Shown: in pieces, positions 46,022 to 57,487 of the stretch | Layout: each line of letters begins with the position of its first letter | Position numbering within the stretch: position 1 is the first letter of the stretch | DNA from: Agrocybe praecox | Lineage: Eukaryota > Basidiomycota > Agaricomycetes > Agaricales > Agrocybaceae | NCBI GenBank assembly: GCA_964017145.1 | Contig: OZ024845.1 | Span: 1,488,001 to 1,552,000, forward strand | Direction: 5' to 3' | Length of the DNA: 64,000 bases | Translations under genes and position numbers: made by a program | Notes under the pieces: model-generated | Told to the model about the DNA's origin: nothing | Database searches by the model: none | What the model saw: only the letters and a program-made list of their open reading frames with translations

Positions 46022-48149
46022 CTAAGTGTGAATATGCGGTATGAATACGGACCAATTTATATCCACATATGCATCCGGAGGCAGACTTCGAAGAGAAAAA
46101 AGCGGTAGCACAAGCAAACAAAATCTCGAGCCTATATACAAGATGATTACACTGACAGCAACCAGACCCACAACGAGCCATATCCATGTCCGAGTCGTAC
46201 AATCATCTTCATCTTCATCCCCATCCCCTTCATCAAGGCTGTCAGTTATCAAAGCAAATGCGACAGAAACTGGTGGGCAAACAGTGATCACGATAGAGCC
46301 GACCCTCCATAAAAGACGTTCGGCCTTCGTCGAGAAATGGAAAGACCAAGCAATGCAATGGATGGCCCCGAATATTGTACCAACGAGCAACAGAGCGGCA
46401 TAGCATAATTCGTCGTCGTCGGCTTTCGGGGAATAGAAGGTGGGGACGCGACGTTGGGTTTTTGTGGAAAGGGAATCGCAGGATGCCATGCCTTGCACTG
46501 CACGGGTGTATTCAACAGGGATATATACAAATAGGAAGTAAAGAACCTTGGCAACGGCGTACAGAAGATATTTGAGAATCGGATAGCAGAAAACCATGAT
46601 CAGCTTGAAGGCTGAATAGAGAAGGGAGTAGACGATGTAGATGATTGGCAGGAAGATTAGGACGGTAATGAACGACAACACTTTCGAAATAAAGGTCGAC
46701 TCTTCGGAAGTGATTTCGTCTGGGAGGGGTACAAGATTTACTTGGGGATCGGAAGATAATGATAGTCCCATTTCTATCTCTAACTCTTGCGTGCGGTCAT
46801 CTAGCAGATCCTCCATGTATATCCTAGCGTCAGAGGAAAGAAGGGACTGTTCTTCGTCGGGGATTGTTGGATTGACAATGGCCTGCAGCTGCTGAGGGGC
46901 AACGACATTTGATTTCCTTGATACCAGCGCCTGACTTTCCATCAGAGATGACTCAGAAATAAAACGTTCTTCCTCTGGAAAGATTGGCTGGGCAGACTCC
47001 TGCCATTGAGATTCCAGAATAATAGAGTTCCCTGAGGTGTCCTGATCCTCTCTCAGGGACAGAGCAAGGGGGGACTGTTCTTCCTTGTCAACGACCGGGT
47101 TGGCATTTTCTTCTAATTGCTGGTGATTGATAATACCCGGATTGTCCGCTTCGGTCTGTCCCTGGTCGTCGATAGCTTCTGCTTCGATGACTACAAACGA
47201 AGACATATCCGAGCTATCTCCCGACTCCGCTTTTTCGGATTGTTTGAAGATGTCTTTCGCTGAGTAACCTTTTTTCAAGTACACAGGTGACGGAATGCCG
47301 ACGTCCAATGGCTTATTCCACCACAAAAAATAGATGACCATCGTCAGGAAGGAAAACGCCAACGTCACTACCTCCAATTCTGCCAGCACCATCTTCTCCA
47401 CTCCTCGTACGATGCATTGGACGATGAACCAAGTTGTTTGGAGAACGACGACCGCTTTTGAGAAATAATCACCCTTGCTCTTGTCTTTGATTTCCTCGGC
47501 AGTGATATTGGGCCAATCAATCATACCTTCCGATTCCAGACGTTCAAGGTCGGTTATCTCGAGAGTCCTGACATGTGCTCCATTTTCAAAGAGTGCAAAT
47601 CCACCCATGATTGCAAAAAAAGCATGGGTTTTTGTCCACCCTCTAGCTACATAGAACCTATATGGTAAATAAGGAACCAGATCACATAGATTAGAATTTC
47701 AGAAACGTACCTTTATGCCGCTTGCGAATTTCCCGCGACGCAATATACTGCCGTGCCGCCCACATAGTCACCAGCTCGGGGGCAAGCAACAAGTTCCCCA
47801 TGATAGCTAAACGACGCAGTAGAATATCGATAGCGCTGTCCTCTGGTGCTGGAATATTTGAGTGCACGGCGATCCACGTGCATGCAAAAATGGTGGTGAG
47901 GCACCCTGATACGATATCCCAGAGCGATCTCGTGTTGCTTTCGCCGCCTATTGCATCTCGACCCAAGAGGACAGTAGCGCTAGTATAGGACTGGAGCCAG
48001 AAAGACGCAAGGAAAAAGAACATGGCATTGGTCGACAGAACCGACCGTGTTGGATTATTTGACTGGCAGGCTGACAGAAATGGATAGCATGATGTTGATG
48101 TTGATTTCATGAACCAAGCCAGATGAGAAAAAAGTCCCAAGAGGCACAT
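46022..48149 (-). CDS. Multi-pass membrane protein of an Agaricomycete-expanded family
   Basis: Function unknown. Two exons (48149-47711, 47646-46022) give 687 residues. The N-terminal exon has the family block SLWDIVSGCLTTIFACTWIA followed by VHSNIPAP, then LLLAPELVTMWAARQYIASR. Exon 2 opens ARGWTKTHAFFAIMGGFALF and carries FLTMVIYFLWWNKPLDVG, then a long acidic Ser/Gln-rich insert (residues ~290-460) and four or five C-terminal hydrophobic segments (FITVLIFLPIIYIVYSLLYS, LVVGLVAVSVIILYIG). It ends in VFIPHIHT. The acidic insert is unusually long for a loop and may be cytoplasmic and flexible. The intron join was fixed at TGTAG|CTAG, because the earlier AG gives a stop. A truncated copy lies just downstream. 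Confidence 0.72.
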
Positions 48150-49098
48150 AGAAAAGTCCGAGAACCAGCGGCCTACGTAAGTCGCCTAAGTACCCTAGGT
48201 TATCTGTCGTTCGACTATTGAAATGATCAAGAAATGATATAAATAAAATCATTCGCTTGCCTTGAAATTTTCATAGCCGTTTACGTTAGGCTATACACGG
48301 CGGGCATCTATATGTCAAAATTCAAAAGCAGACAAGACGGTTGGAATCATCCTAAGGCAATGTAATCCCGCGTAAATGAGTGGTGAAACATGGGATCTTT
48401 CCAAGGAAATGCTGATGTGTACCGTTAGACCAAACATAGACGTAAATATGTATCTTCGTGGAAGTCATGAGACGCCCCATTGCACGGCACATTCCGTGAT
48501 AGTACTTCCGCTATCAAGAATGTTCACCTGTTAGTATCCCATTTCCCAATGTCAAAGAATTGTGTGTAGGATACTCATTAAAGTACAATAATTGAAATAT
48601 AGACATTATGCGATCGTAAAGGCCCTCGCCTGGGAAGGCCTCTATCCCAGTCTGGTTCAGGCAAAAAATTAGTTGTTGTGGGAAGTTAAGAATTTCATCA
48701 TTACCCGCGTTTACTCTTACGATGTAGCTAGGAGTCTGGCCAGATGCATAGCTCGGTGCAAGAATAGATATTTAGGCCTTCGGCATCTTGATTCTTGACG
48801 GTTCCTTGCGATGCGTTTCCTTTATAGTCGCGTCGCTGAACGCGCTGCTAAATTAGCTGCGTAAAAACGGTTTCTGCCTAAATAATTGGAAGTCCCAAGA
48901 TATTTGTGTCAGTAACCACAAATTTGAATATACACGAGCAATATGTCCAACGACACTCAAGTCGTCTGAGATATATTTTACGCAACCGTGAAGTTCTTTC
49001 GTTTCGGGAGTTCCCTATCCCAGTCTGGATCAGGCCAGAATGAATACAAAGTGTCAAAAGCAGCAGCTAGAAGTCGATTAGCTTAATAGTGATCCACA
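48150..49098. other. Intergenic region, with a short repeated phrase
   Basis: Promoter of the membrane-protein gene and 3' flank of the F-box gene. CTATCCCAGTCTGGTTCAGGC at ~48642 recurs as CTATCCCAGTCTGGATCAGG at ~49015, a short direct repeat of unknown meaning. No gene supported. Confidence 0.4.
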
Positions 49099-50382
49099 TT
49101 AACGAAACCCACCTTCGTCTAAAAGCTTTATCTCAATGCGCAGTTGTGGGCGCTCAGGGATTGCAAAGAATTTCTCCCACTCTTTTATCCTTTCCCGGTC
49201 TAAGCCCTCGTAAGAGAACAGCATCACCGCCATTTTCCGTAAGCGGGGGAATCGCTCAACATTGGTCACCAAGTTCCAGAGGTCGACCCAGGATGGGAAA
49301 TGGGTTTCATGATCGTAGCTTCCCTGGTTGACCTGGATAGTAAGCTCTCGTAAGCGATTCACATGAGCAGGTGGCAGAGAATTCAGTAGGGCAATGAGCT
49401 GCGGGATCGTTTCAGGTAAGTGGGGTATATTTAGGCGGACATGGAGTTTCTTCAAAGCAAGAAGGTCTTCTAAAAGAAGAGTGTCGATTCCTTTTGGAGG
49501 ATTAACTAGGCAAAGCTCAACAATATGATAGTGAAAGAATTTTGGTGGCTTACAATTATCGCGATGGTCAAGTACGAGGCACTGAAGACGTTTACCGCAT
49601 ATCTTTATGACATGAGCGGCGGCATGCTGGTATTCTACCGTGTTGCAACAGATGAGGAAAAGGTACTTGAGATTCGCGATGTCGACGATACTTTCGAGAA
49701 ATTTCTGTAAAGTATCATCATCCTTGCGTCCGATATTTCTATCACCATCGAACTTCATTTGCAAGGATTCTATGACGCATCTATCGTCAAGTGGGACCAT
49801 GGAGTCTTCTAGGCTACCCATGCCTCCTAGACTACCGATGGAAAGATGCTGCAGGCGCTGTTTCCCTTGGAGCACAACATAAGGCATCGACCAGATTTCG
49901 AGAGAGGCGAGAGATGGCAAGCTCAGAGTGTTCAAAATAGCGTCCTTGACCGCGAAGCTGTACGACCGGATTGATGTGCCAAGGTAAGTTTCTGGAAAGT
50001 GAATAGATAGGCACTGGAGATTACGAAGATGAGGAAAACAAGTGACGATAAAGTCTTCGTTAGCTTGTCTTTCCGGATTTCTTGTAGTCGTATTGGCTTC
50101 ATAGAAATGAAGACACCGTACGATTAATCCAATGTGTGGCGCATATTCAAGTAGATTGCGAAAATGGCGGGCCGTCACAAAGTCTGGAAGTCCTATATCT
50201 GCCACTCGAGAGAGTGTACCCGCTATGACCACTAAATTCTGATACATCGCCCGCCGAGATATGCCCAGGAAAGTCCGGGAAGCAAGTGCACATGTGCGTA
50301 GTGATCGAAGATTGCCCTTCAAAAGGACGAAAATCTCTTCGATTAGTTCCTGCGGTAGACGAGGCGAATCATCAGAAGGCAT
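49099..50382 (-). CDS. F-box/LRR-like protein
   Basis: Intronless, 427 residues. It opens RLPQELIEEIFVLLKGNLRS, the F-box helix pair, continues CALASRTFLGISRRAMYQNL, and has a series of leucine-rich strands (LSIHFPETYLG, LASLEIWSMPYV, LRELTIQVNQ). This architecture is a substrate receptor of SCF ubiquitin ligases in the many-member family of Agaricomycetes; target unknown. The start is at the only Met before the F-box. Lack of introns contrasts with neighbours and fits recent family expansion (inference). Confidence 0.78.
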   Translation of the reverse strand: MPSDDSPRLPQELIEEIFVLLKGNLRSLRTCALASRTFLGISRRAMYQNLVVIAGTLSRVADIGLPDFVTARHFRNLLEYAPHIGLIVRCLHFYEANTTTRNPERQANEDFIVTCFPHLRNLQCLSIHFPETYLGTSIRSYSFAVKDAILNTLSLPSLASLEIWSMPYVVLQGKQRLQHLSIGSLGGMGSLEDSMVPLDDRCVIESLQMKFDGDRNIGRKDDDTLQKFLESIVDIANLKYLFLICCNTVEYQHAAAHVIKICGKRLQCLVLDHRDNCKPPKFFHYHIVELCLVNPPKGIDTLLLEDLLALKKLHVRLNIPHLPETIPQLIALLNSLPPAHVNRLRELTIQVNQGSYDHETHFPSWVDLWNLVTNVERFPRLRKMAVMLFSYEGLDRERIKEWEKFFAIPERPQLRIEIKLLDEGGFR

Positions 50383-50967
50383 GACTGGTCTCGACTGATT
50401 ACACCTTGGTTAGGCATCATATCTTTAGTCAAATAACCTCATTGACAGAAATACTACTAAACCTTGATTCAGCTTGACTCTTGAGTGCTCTCAGTACTTT
50501 CGTGGTCGATATGAATGTGATGAAGGATCATTGAAAATTTATCCTATCATCATCAGTCGTGAGAACCCAAAATGATAGCGGCCTTATTTAGATTTGAGCC
50601 GTTATCATCATCACTAGATTTGGGGAGTTATTCAAAAAGTTTTATTCAGTTTGAAGAGAAGTTCACCGAACCTTGGGTAGGGAGCCACAAGCCCCGAACC
50701 CCCACACAGGAGAGTAATTATGATAGCTCTGACGTATCACCCTTCTTTCTGTTGACTGGATGAATAAAGTTGAGAGTACAGAGAACTAACATTGTCAAGG
50801 CTTGAACTTGAGAAAAGGAAAGACGATCCAGGAACTTGAACCCACGTGTAAAACAATGGGTGCTTATGTAATCGTGTCTGTAATGAAAGAGTCTGTTGTC
50901 ACCGTTCCATAATTGCTTTCTTTCCCTTCTAACCGCCACCTTCTTTCTTTCTTTGTTCTCATCTCTA
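50383..50967. other. Divergent promoter region between F-box/LRR gene and YRA1
   Basis: Pyrimidine-rich TTCTTTCTTTCTTTG and a CTCATCTCTA leader precede the YRA1 start. No ORF with support. Confidence 0.45.
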
Positions 50968-52143
50968 ATGGCTTCAACTAGACCCGGGCAACGAAAACCC
51001 TATGCAGTATGTTGCGCGACTCAATCGTTCAGTATTCTCATCGATCCTTATTCCTGATGTTCATTAGCGACCTGCGCCACGCGGTAACGTCGATGGACAG
51101 TGGCTTCACGACAAGGCTCCGACGGGGCCTGCAAGAGGTCGGTTCCCCGGGAACGCAGCAAGGGGCCCGGTCATTCCTACGGGACCAGCAGCGAGCATTA
51201 ATAACAAGCTCGTGGTGTCCAACTTGCATTATGAAATAACTCCGAAGGATTTGATTGTGAGTCGATTTCTTTAACTCTGTCTCACGCATCTACGCGTATC
51301 TTTCATGAATATATCTAACCATCTTTCTTTGCTTAGTCTGTGTTTGGGCAAATTGGCACGCTCATACGCGAGCCATCACTTAGGGTACGACAAGCCACCG
51401 CGTTTCACCTGCTTTAAGAGAATCAACGCCAATCAATCGATTCTCTCTACCTCTTCTCGTCTATATCCATATATTTGGTGTCTCGAAATTAACATCGACG
51501 GATAAATTCCAATTCTTCAACAGTACGATACAAGCGGCCGTTCAACTGGTTCAGCAATCATCACTTTCGAATCTCCCGTGGAGGCGACGAGAGCAAAGAA
51601 ACAATTTGACGGATACCTCGCAAAGGGTAGCTATTTATTTCTTCTATATTCTTCTCCCACAGTCCGTATCATCGTTATTAAAATGTCGTTTAGGTCAACC
51701 GATGTCAATCACATTTTTCACGAGCGCTCCTCCCCGGGCCCCAAGGCAGAGACGTGCAGCAAGTGTCCCTGAGACAGCTTCGCTCCTGAACAGGATAGAA
51801 AAGGCGCCTCTTGCTCAACGCATCAGTGCGCAAGATGATTCTGGACTTAAAGTCCCTTCTGCCCCGTACGTAGCCTTTTATTTTAAACTAATACGTATTT
51901 TTATTAATCATCGATCATAGACGCGCATTTACAGGGCCGGTACGTAGCAGGTCTGGTAGAGGTCCCAGACCCGCACGTGCTGCACAAGCTCCCAAAGGCC
52001 CAAAGAAAGCCAAGACAGCTGAAGAGCTTGACAATGAACTGGACGCGTTCATGGGAGATGCTGAGGCTGAGGCTGTCTCTGTATCGACTGGGCCTCCCGT
52101 TCCTGTCGCAGCAACCTCCCTCCAAGATGTGGATATGGTCTGA
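50968..52143 (+). CDS. YRA1: mRNA export adaptor Yra1/ALY/REF
   Basis: Binds mRNA and hands it to the Mex67 exporter as part of TREX. Exon 1 (MASTRPGQRKPYA) and five or so short exons follow. The RRM is at about residues 55-130: NKLVVSNLHYEITPKDL, SVFGQIGTLIREP, TGSAIITFESPVEATRAKKQ, GQPMSITFF. Basic Arg/Gly/Pro-rich flanks (RPAPRGNVDGQW; SGRGPRPARAAQ) and the C-terminal helix AEELDNELDAFMGDAEAEA, the conserved REF peptide that contacts Sub2/UAP56, complete the pattern. Family length fits. In yeast, YRA1 is autoregulated through its intron, so the many introns here may matter, but that is family knowledge only. Confidence 0.9.
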
Positions 52144-52673
52144 ATTCATTTTACATTTCTCGTCCTCGAATCTATCTCGAATTCTCTTCTCAAAATTTCA
52201 CATCCGTAATCGCTTTCAGTTGTTCGATATATAATATGTAAATAGGCCGTTCATACCCTTGGCGTTCATTGCATTTGTACTCGCTGTTTTCATGTTCTCG
52301 TTTCCCTTAATCAATGTTTCCTGCTTCCTCGTTATGTTGCACCGCACACAGCCCCTATTTTGCAGGGTTTGTCGATTTATGGAAGGTGCTAATAACTCGT
52401 GAAGATAGCCACTTCTACGGTTGATTGTCACGGCTCGCGACGACTACTATTAATTCGCAAAATAGTGGTTAGCGACATGTCTGTCGCGATGTATCAATAT
52501 ATCACGGCTGGCTCTGACCGGACTAATAGTTCGCTTGTTTCCGGCTTATTGACACATTAGTCGCGGAAATGTTTCTAAACCTTCCTTATTTGGAAATTTA
52601 TTCAACTATAAGTCGCCCAAAACTCGGGAAATTAACAGGAAACATTTTGATTGGGCACACAATTGGGCACACA
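52144..52673. other. Intergenic region downstream of YRA1
   Basis: YRA1 3' flank and the area just before the protoporphyrinogen oxidase pseudogene. No clear promoter for the latter. Confidence 0.4.
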
Positions 52674-54284
52674 TTCATTGCGGTTCTGGGCGGAGGCCTA
52701 ACAGGGTTGTCGTCTGCGTACCATCTATCTCGGAGATTTCCCAAGGCAAAGATCACATTATTGGGTCGACTGTGTGGATGGGTGCGCTCTGAACGTATGG
52801 AATTATCTCAAGGTTCAGTGGTTTTGGAAGCCTGAGGGCCACGTTCTCTTCGGCCAAATAATAAAAATCGGTGCTGGAACTGGTGCGTCAGCGCTTCAGC
52901 AGCGACTACGTTGATTCTTGGCTAATGGCGTTTTTAGATTCATTTGCTCGAAGACAAAGTTATCACAGTACCAAAGACAGCAGCTCCTGCCAAAGCTCGT
53001 TTTCTGTATATCATACAAACCGACACGATTCATGCTTCCGGTCTCTAGCGTATTCCTTTTTCGATTCTGTCGCCGCTGTGGTCTCCGTCACGGTCTGTCC
53101 TCGTGCCCGCAGTATTAAGAGAGCCATTCAGGACGTCCAACAAACCGGTTGGATTTACCGACGAAAGTGTCGACTCGTGATTCTTGCGTCAGTTCGGAGA
53201 AACGTTTGTACGTATATTCATTAGTGCCCTAGTCCATGGTATCTATACCACGGACTCTGGAAGGCTTACTCTAAAGGTTGCATTTCCCAGCGTAGGGGAA
53301 GCCGAAGAAAGGGGTGGTGGAACCCATTGTTCGTGGATTCCTGTTATCCGAGAAGAAGACTACAGAAGAAAACTGCGACCTTGGAGACACCCTAGATATG
53401 ATGCGCGGTGTTTCTGTTTGGGCCTGACGAAGGCTATGGAAAATACTTTGCTCGCTTCTGAGAACGCCGAGATCCTCACCAACGTGAGTGTATCCGGATT
53501 GAAAAGACTAATCTATCGAAGTAAGTCAGACTGCCGTTTTCCTGCTTTTTTTTTGTTTTTGTTTTGACATCAAGAATGTAGGTGTCTCTTTCCGAAAAGG
53601 ATTCCTTAAGAGCAAGCCAGGTCGTTTCTGGGCTCCCTCTTCCAGTTCTGCATAACCTCATTTCTCACCCCCACCGGTCTTCCTCATTTAACCGAAAACC
53701 CACTGGCACTATCAACAGTACGCGTTGTCAACTTTGTGTTTGCAGCTACACCAAAGCACATTCACCCAGAGGGCTTTGGCTGTCTAATACCCCGCCCTCC
53801 TGGCGGATATCCTGGTACACCCGACCCATCGTCCCCAGGAATTTTGGGAACAGTCTTCAACTCCTCGCTTCATGCACAAGATTGGCCAGTAACGAAAGAT
53901 TATTACACCAATGCATCACATGAGAAATTAACCATGATGACTGGCGGTCCATATCCCAAGGCTTCTCTCCCATCTCATCTCAGCTCCTCTGAGACCAAAG
54001 AGATACCAGCATTCGTTCAGTCTCCCTTGGACCAACCGAAAGTCCAGTTAGAGAGAGAGACCTTCCCGATCCAGTATACTCGTATATGGAACAACGAAGC
54101 TTGTATTCCTACATTCCTCCTTGGCCATCTGGAGAGAATGGAAGAAATTCTCTTAGGTTTGTCACAGACACCTGAAGGCCATATTTTGGGATGGGGTTCC
54201 CGACTAGTTGTTGGTGCAGGCGTCGGAGGAGTCAGTGTCGGCGACTGTATAGAGGCTGGGCAACGTGTTGGAAGAGATTGGTAA
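52674..54284 (+). pseudogene. HEM14: Protoporphyrinogen oxidase pseudogene
   Basis: Intact Hem14 oxidises protoporphyrinogen IX with FAD in mitochondrial haem synthesis. Family features can be followed throughout: FAD-binding IAVLGGGLTGLSSAYHLSRR, CGWVRSERMEL, GPRSLRPNNK, VLREPFRTSNKPVGFTDES, ALVHGIYTTDSGRL, MMRGVSVWA, LTKAMENTLLASENAEILTN, GFGCLIPRPPGGYP and, at the end, VVGAGVGGVSVGDCIEAG. But the frame is broken many times: TGA at 52833, a two-base shift near 52863, TAG at 53046, TGA at 53178, frame changes near 53360 and 53430-53440 and one near 53680. The residue stretch after ITLL lacks the usual EA-x-RLGG part, so there is a deletion. Introns with consensus ends are still visible. An intact copy would have to be elsewhere in the genome. 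Confidence 0.85.
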
Positions 54285-57200
54285 TGCCCCAATATCTGCA
54301 GGCACGAGCTGATTAGTTTCAGAACGAGCTCGAGATCGAAACAGCAAGACAGTTATATCATTGTTTTGATCAATATCATTATTATTATTTTCCGAACCCG
54401 ATACCATGAAAATTGCTGGGAATTTCTCGACACACCCAATTGAATCCTAGGTCTTGCTACCCTCTCGTCATACGTGCTCAAGCCTTATTACGATGACCCC
54501 TCAGAAAGTTCTGGAAAGTTGAACCGGACGACTTACCTGAGAGTCTGAGACTCAAGGGACGTCTGACCAAGCATCCTGCGTGGGTCCTGCTTGGTCTTGA
54601 TGGCGTCGAAATTGACCCCAAAACCGTTGTCCAATGCAACGTGCTTATCGTCACATTCGGGTTTATGCTGAAGTAGAGAGCACATGGAAAGACTACGGCT
54701 TACGCCTAATCTCATCTACTTTCTGAATGCCTGTCTTATTTTCCTCCGTGTCTTGTGGAGAATGTACGCACGTCGCAAAGCAATTCTCTCTTCGTCGTTT
54801 TGTTTGTCATTTCCGCACCTTCTTCAGTCCCGAAATCCAGTAGCATATATGCACCATATGCTCTGCTTCCATATTTTCCTTCGTTTGAAGGAGAGGAAGT
54901 GAAGAGAAGATTCTGCAAATCCTCCTCGAACACGCAGGAAGTCTCTGCCCATGTAATAGAATTATTGATTCCAATAATCCATGCTTCCATTGTTGACTAT
55001 TCAAGTGTGGTTTTTTGTTGGAGGATGAAGCCAAGTTGGGCCATCGAGGAGGAGAGTTCCTGGTCAGAGGCGACGTCCTCTAAGTGGAAATCTTTGAAAT
55101 GCAAGGATTTGAGTTGGGGAAAGTGGCGTTGGTGTCGGTTCCATTGCTCCCAGCGCTCTTGACGAAAGGGTACTATCCCCTCCCCTTTTTCTGGATTTTG
55201 AGATCAGTCGGAACTCACAGAATATCCGCCGCAACCACCACCTGTCCCGTAAATCCCGAGAACCCCTCCCAGTCTCCTTCCACAAGTCGCACGTTGTTGG
55301 CGACTATTTCGATGACTGCGATTATCGATCCTTTGAGTGGGCATAGACAATTTTTGTCATTCTAGTCGACTGGTCCTTGGTTCGGAGAGGGAAATACACA
55401 ATGTATCTTCCAAGAATTTCAACCCTAATTCTCCTGGCGTGTATGCGGAAGACTTCCGTACGCTTGTAGTAATTGGGGTTAAAAGTGCTGACTGGGCGGA
55501 TATGATGTGTTGTTCCTAACCACCTTATAGGCGTTCAGGCCACGGGGGAAATGAACGCGCAAAATGAGGACTCTCACCAACATGGGAAACTCTGGAGGAA
55601 ATCTTCAACCCCACTCGTTCCCTTCTACTCAGCCGGCGTTAGGTACTTGGTTAACAACAAGAAATCAAATATGTACCAGTGATATAAAAGATAGTTAACT
55701 CACTGTATCATAGTCAACTTTCTTGACATGATTCGCTATGTCGTCCCATGCTTGAAACTTCCTGCAAAGAAGGGATTGGCACCTTGCCACGCATTCCTGA
55801 ATGCTCGGCGTTTGGATTACATACGACAAAACGACGTTTCGAGGAGCGTTGGAGACAAGTCCATATTGAAGGTGGCTTGAAAATGTTCTATGTTTCTGCA
55901 ATGGCGTCGGCAAGCTCTTTTTGGCAAAGGGCGGGTGATGGCGGTGGGATCCATGGAGCTTACAACGACCTGGAGCGAAAAGGGCTTAAAGAGGTCCACT
56001 TCTGTCTGAAACTCCCAACTGGCTGCATATAGACATTGATATTTGTGAGCCGTGACAAACATATCTGGAAGGTACGATTCTATAGGAACGGTTAAATTCC
56101 TTCTTGGGGGATCTGCATCTCAATTTATATTCAAAATGGACACCCAGATTCAAGTGTTCTAATTAAAAGCGGTTACAGCATAATCCCAGGAAAATTTAGC
56201 ATGTGTATTAAGCTGTGCTATCGGGAACAGTTCTCTAAATGACAGCAACCTTTAAAAAGAGTGTTAGCGCTGGGCACTGAGGTCTTAGGCGCGTTGGATG
56301 AAATTGGTGTAGTCAAGTCATTGATTCGGTTCAGAAGGGGCGCTGTGAAACGAAATATTGAGATTATATTGTTGTACGTTTGTTTGAAGATGTAGAGGGA
56401 AAAGGTGTATGGCTGGTATATGCATAGGAAGTAGTATCGAGGACAAGGTGTGGAAGGTATCGGTTATTGCCGAAGGAGTCAATCAATTTCCGGGCGGCTC
56501 TCTTTGGGTCGTGGGAAAAGGTTCGTTTCAAACATTTATCTGTCTTTTATGTCTGGACTCCGTGTTTCCACAGGTTTCCTGTTGGTTTCTCGCAGTAATT
56601 CTAAAAACAAAAACAAAAAAAGACGGTGCCCCAAGCGCGAATTCTGCATCTTTACTTCCTCTGAACTTTGGTCATGTTTCGACTTTCTGCTACTCATCCA
56701 GGAGCCCTGAAACCTTGCACCAACATCGAGAGCAAGACCCACAACTACTTTACAGTCGATTCCTATGGCTTGATGGTGAACCTAGTTGTGCACGCAGTTT
56801 GAGATGTCCATTTCCCTTCTCTCCATTGCGGCATAAAGTGAGTTTTTCTTACACGGTGGAGTCTAGTGGATACATTTAAACATCATGGGGGAGCTAACGA
56901 GGAGCTTCTTATCTAGTTTGCGCTTCTCATCTTTCAGCCGGACTAACACATACTGGCAGCGTGGTGTAAGTTATCCTTATCCTGCATTCTTGACGAAAGT
57001 TGGACGAAAATCGTCTTGACTTGGAGCGTGACAGACGTGACAATTTACCGTAAAGAACTTGAAGAGGGTTTGGCCACTTATACATCAGAATATCCAGGTA
57101 CTCAAATACATGCAATCTCTCTCACCCTCAGGCCAGCTTCTTTCAACTCATTTGCCGTCTAACCACATATCTCCGGTGCCTTCAATCGATCTTCGCTAAT

Positions 57201-57487
57201 ACTCGTCCGTTACTTTCCCTCTTCAGATGACACTTTTCCCTGATACTTGCAATTTTATGACAACGGACACTTGCTAATGCCTTTCATTGGCTTGGAAAGA
57301 GAAAAACACCAGGAAGATGGTTGTTCTCTAGTCCCTTCCTGGCGAGTCCAATAGTCAAACCCTATATTGCGATGACCCTGCACATGTAAATCAAACATTG
57401 CGAATATTGATTTTCGACCGCTATAACCGTCGACAGGTACCCTACATAAAGGCAAGATGCACCCGCAGGAAAGTTCTACAAAACATC
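54285..57487. other. 3.2-kb stretch without a supportable gene
   Basis: Many short open frames on both strands, some with splice-like ends: a minus-strand stretch 54715-54536 (CDDKHVALDNGFGVNFDAIK, then AG|GTAAGT), another ending VVVAADIL near 55210, one ending KVDYDT|GTGAGT near 55700, and a plus-strand stretch at 56409-56520 (VWKVSVIAEGVNQFPGGSLW). I could not join these into a gene or name a family. Frames switch and stop often, as in the adjacent pseudogene, so decayed genes are the best reading. Confidence 0.45.
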
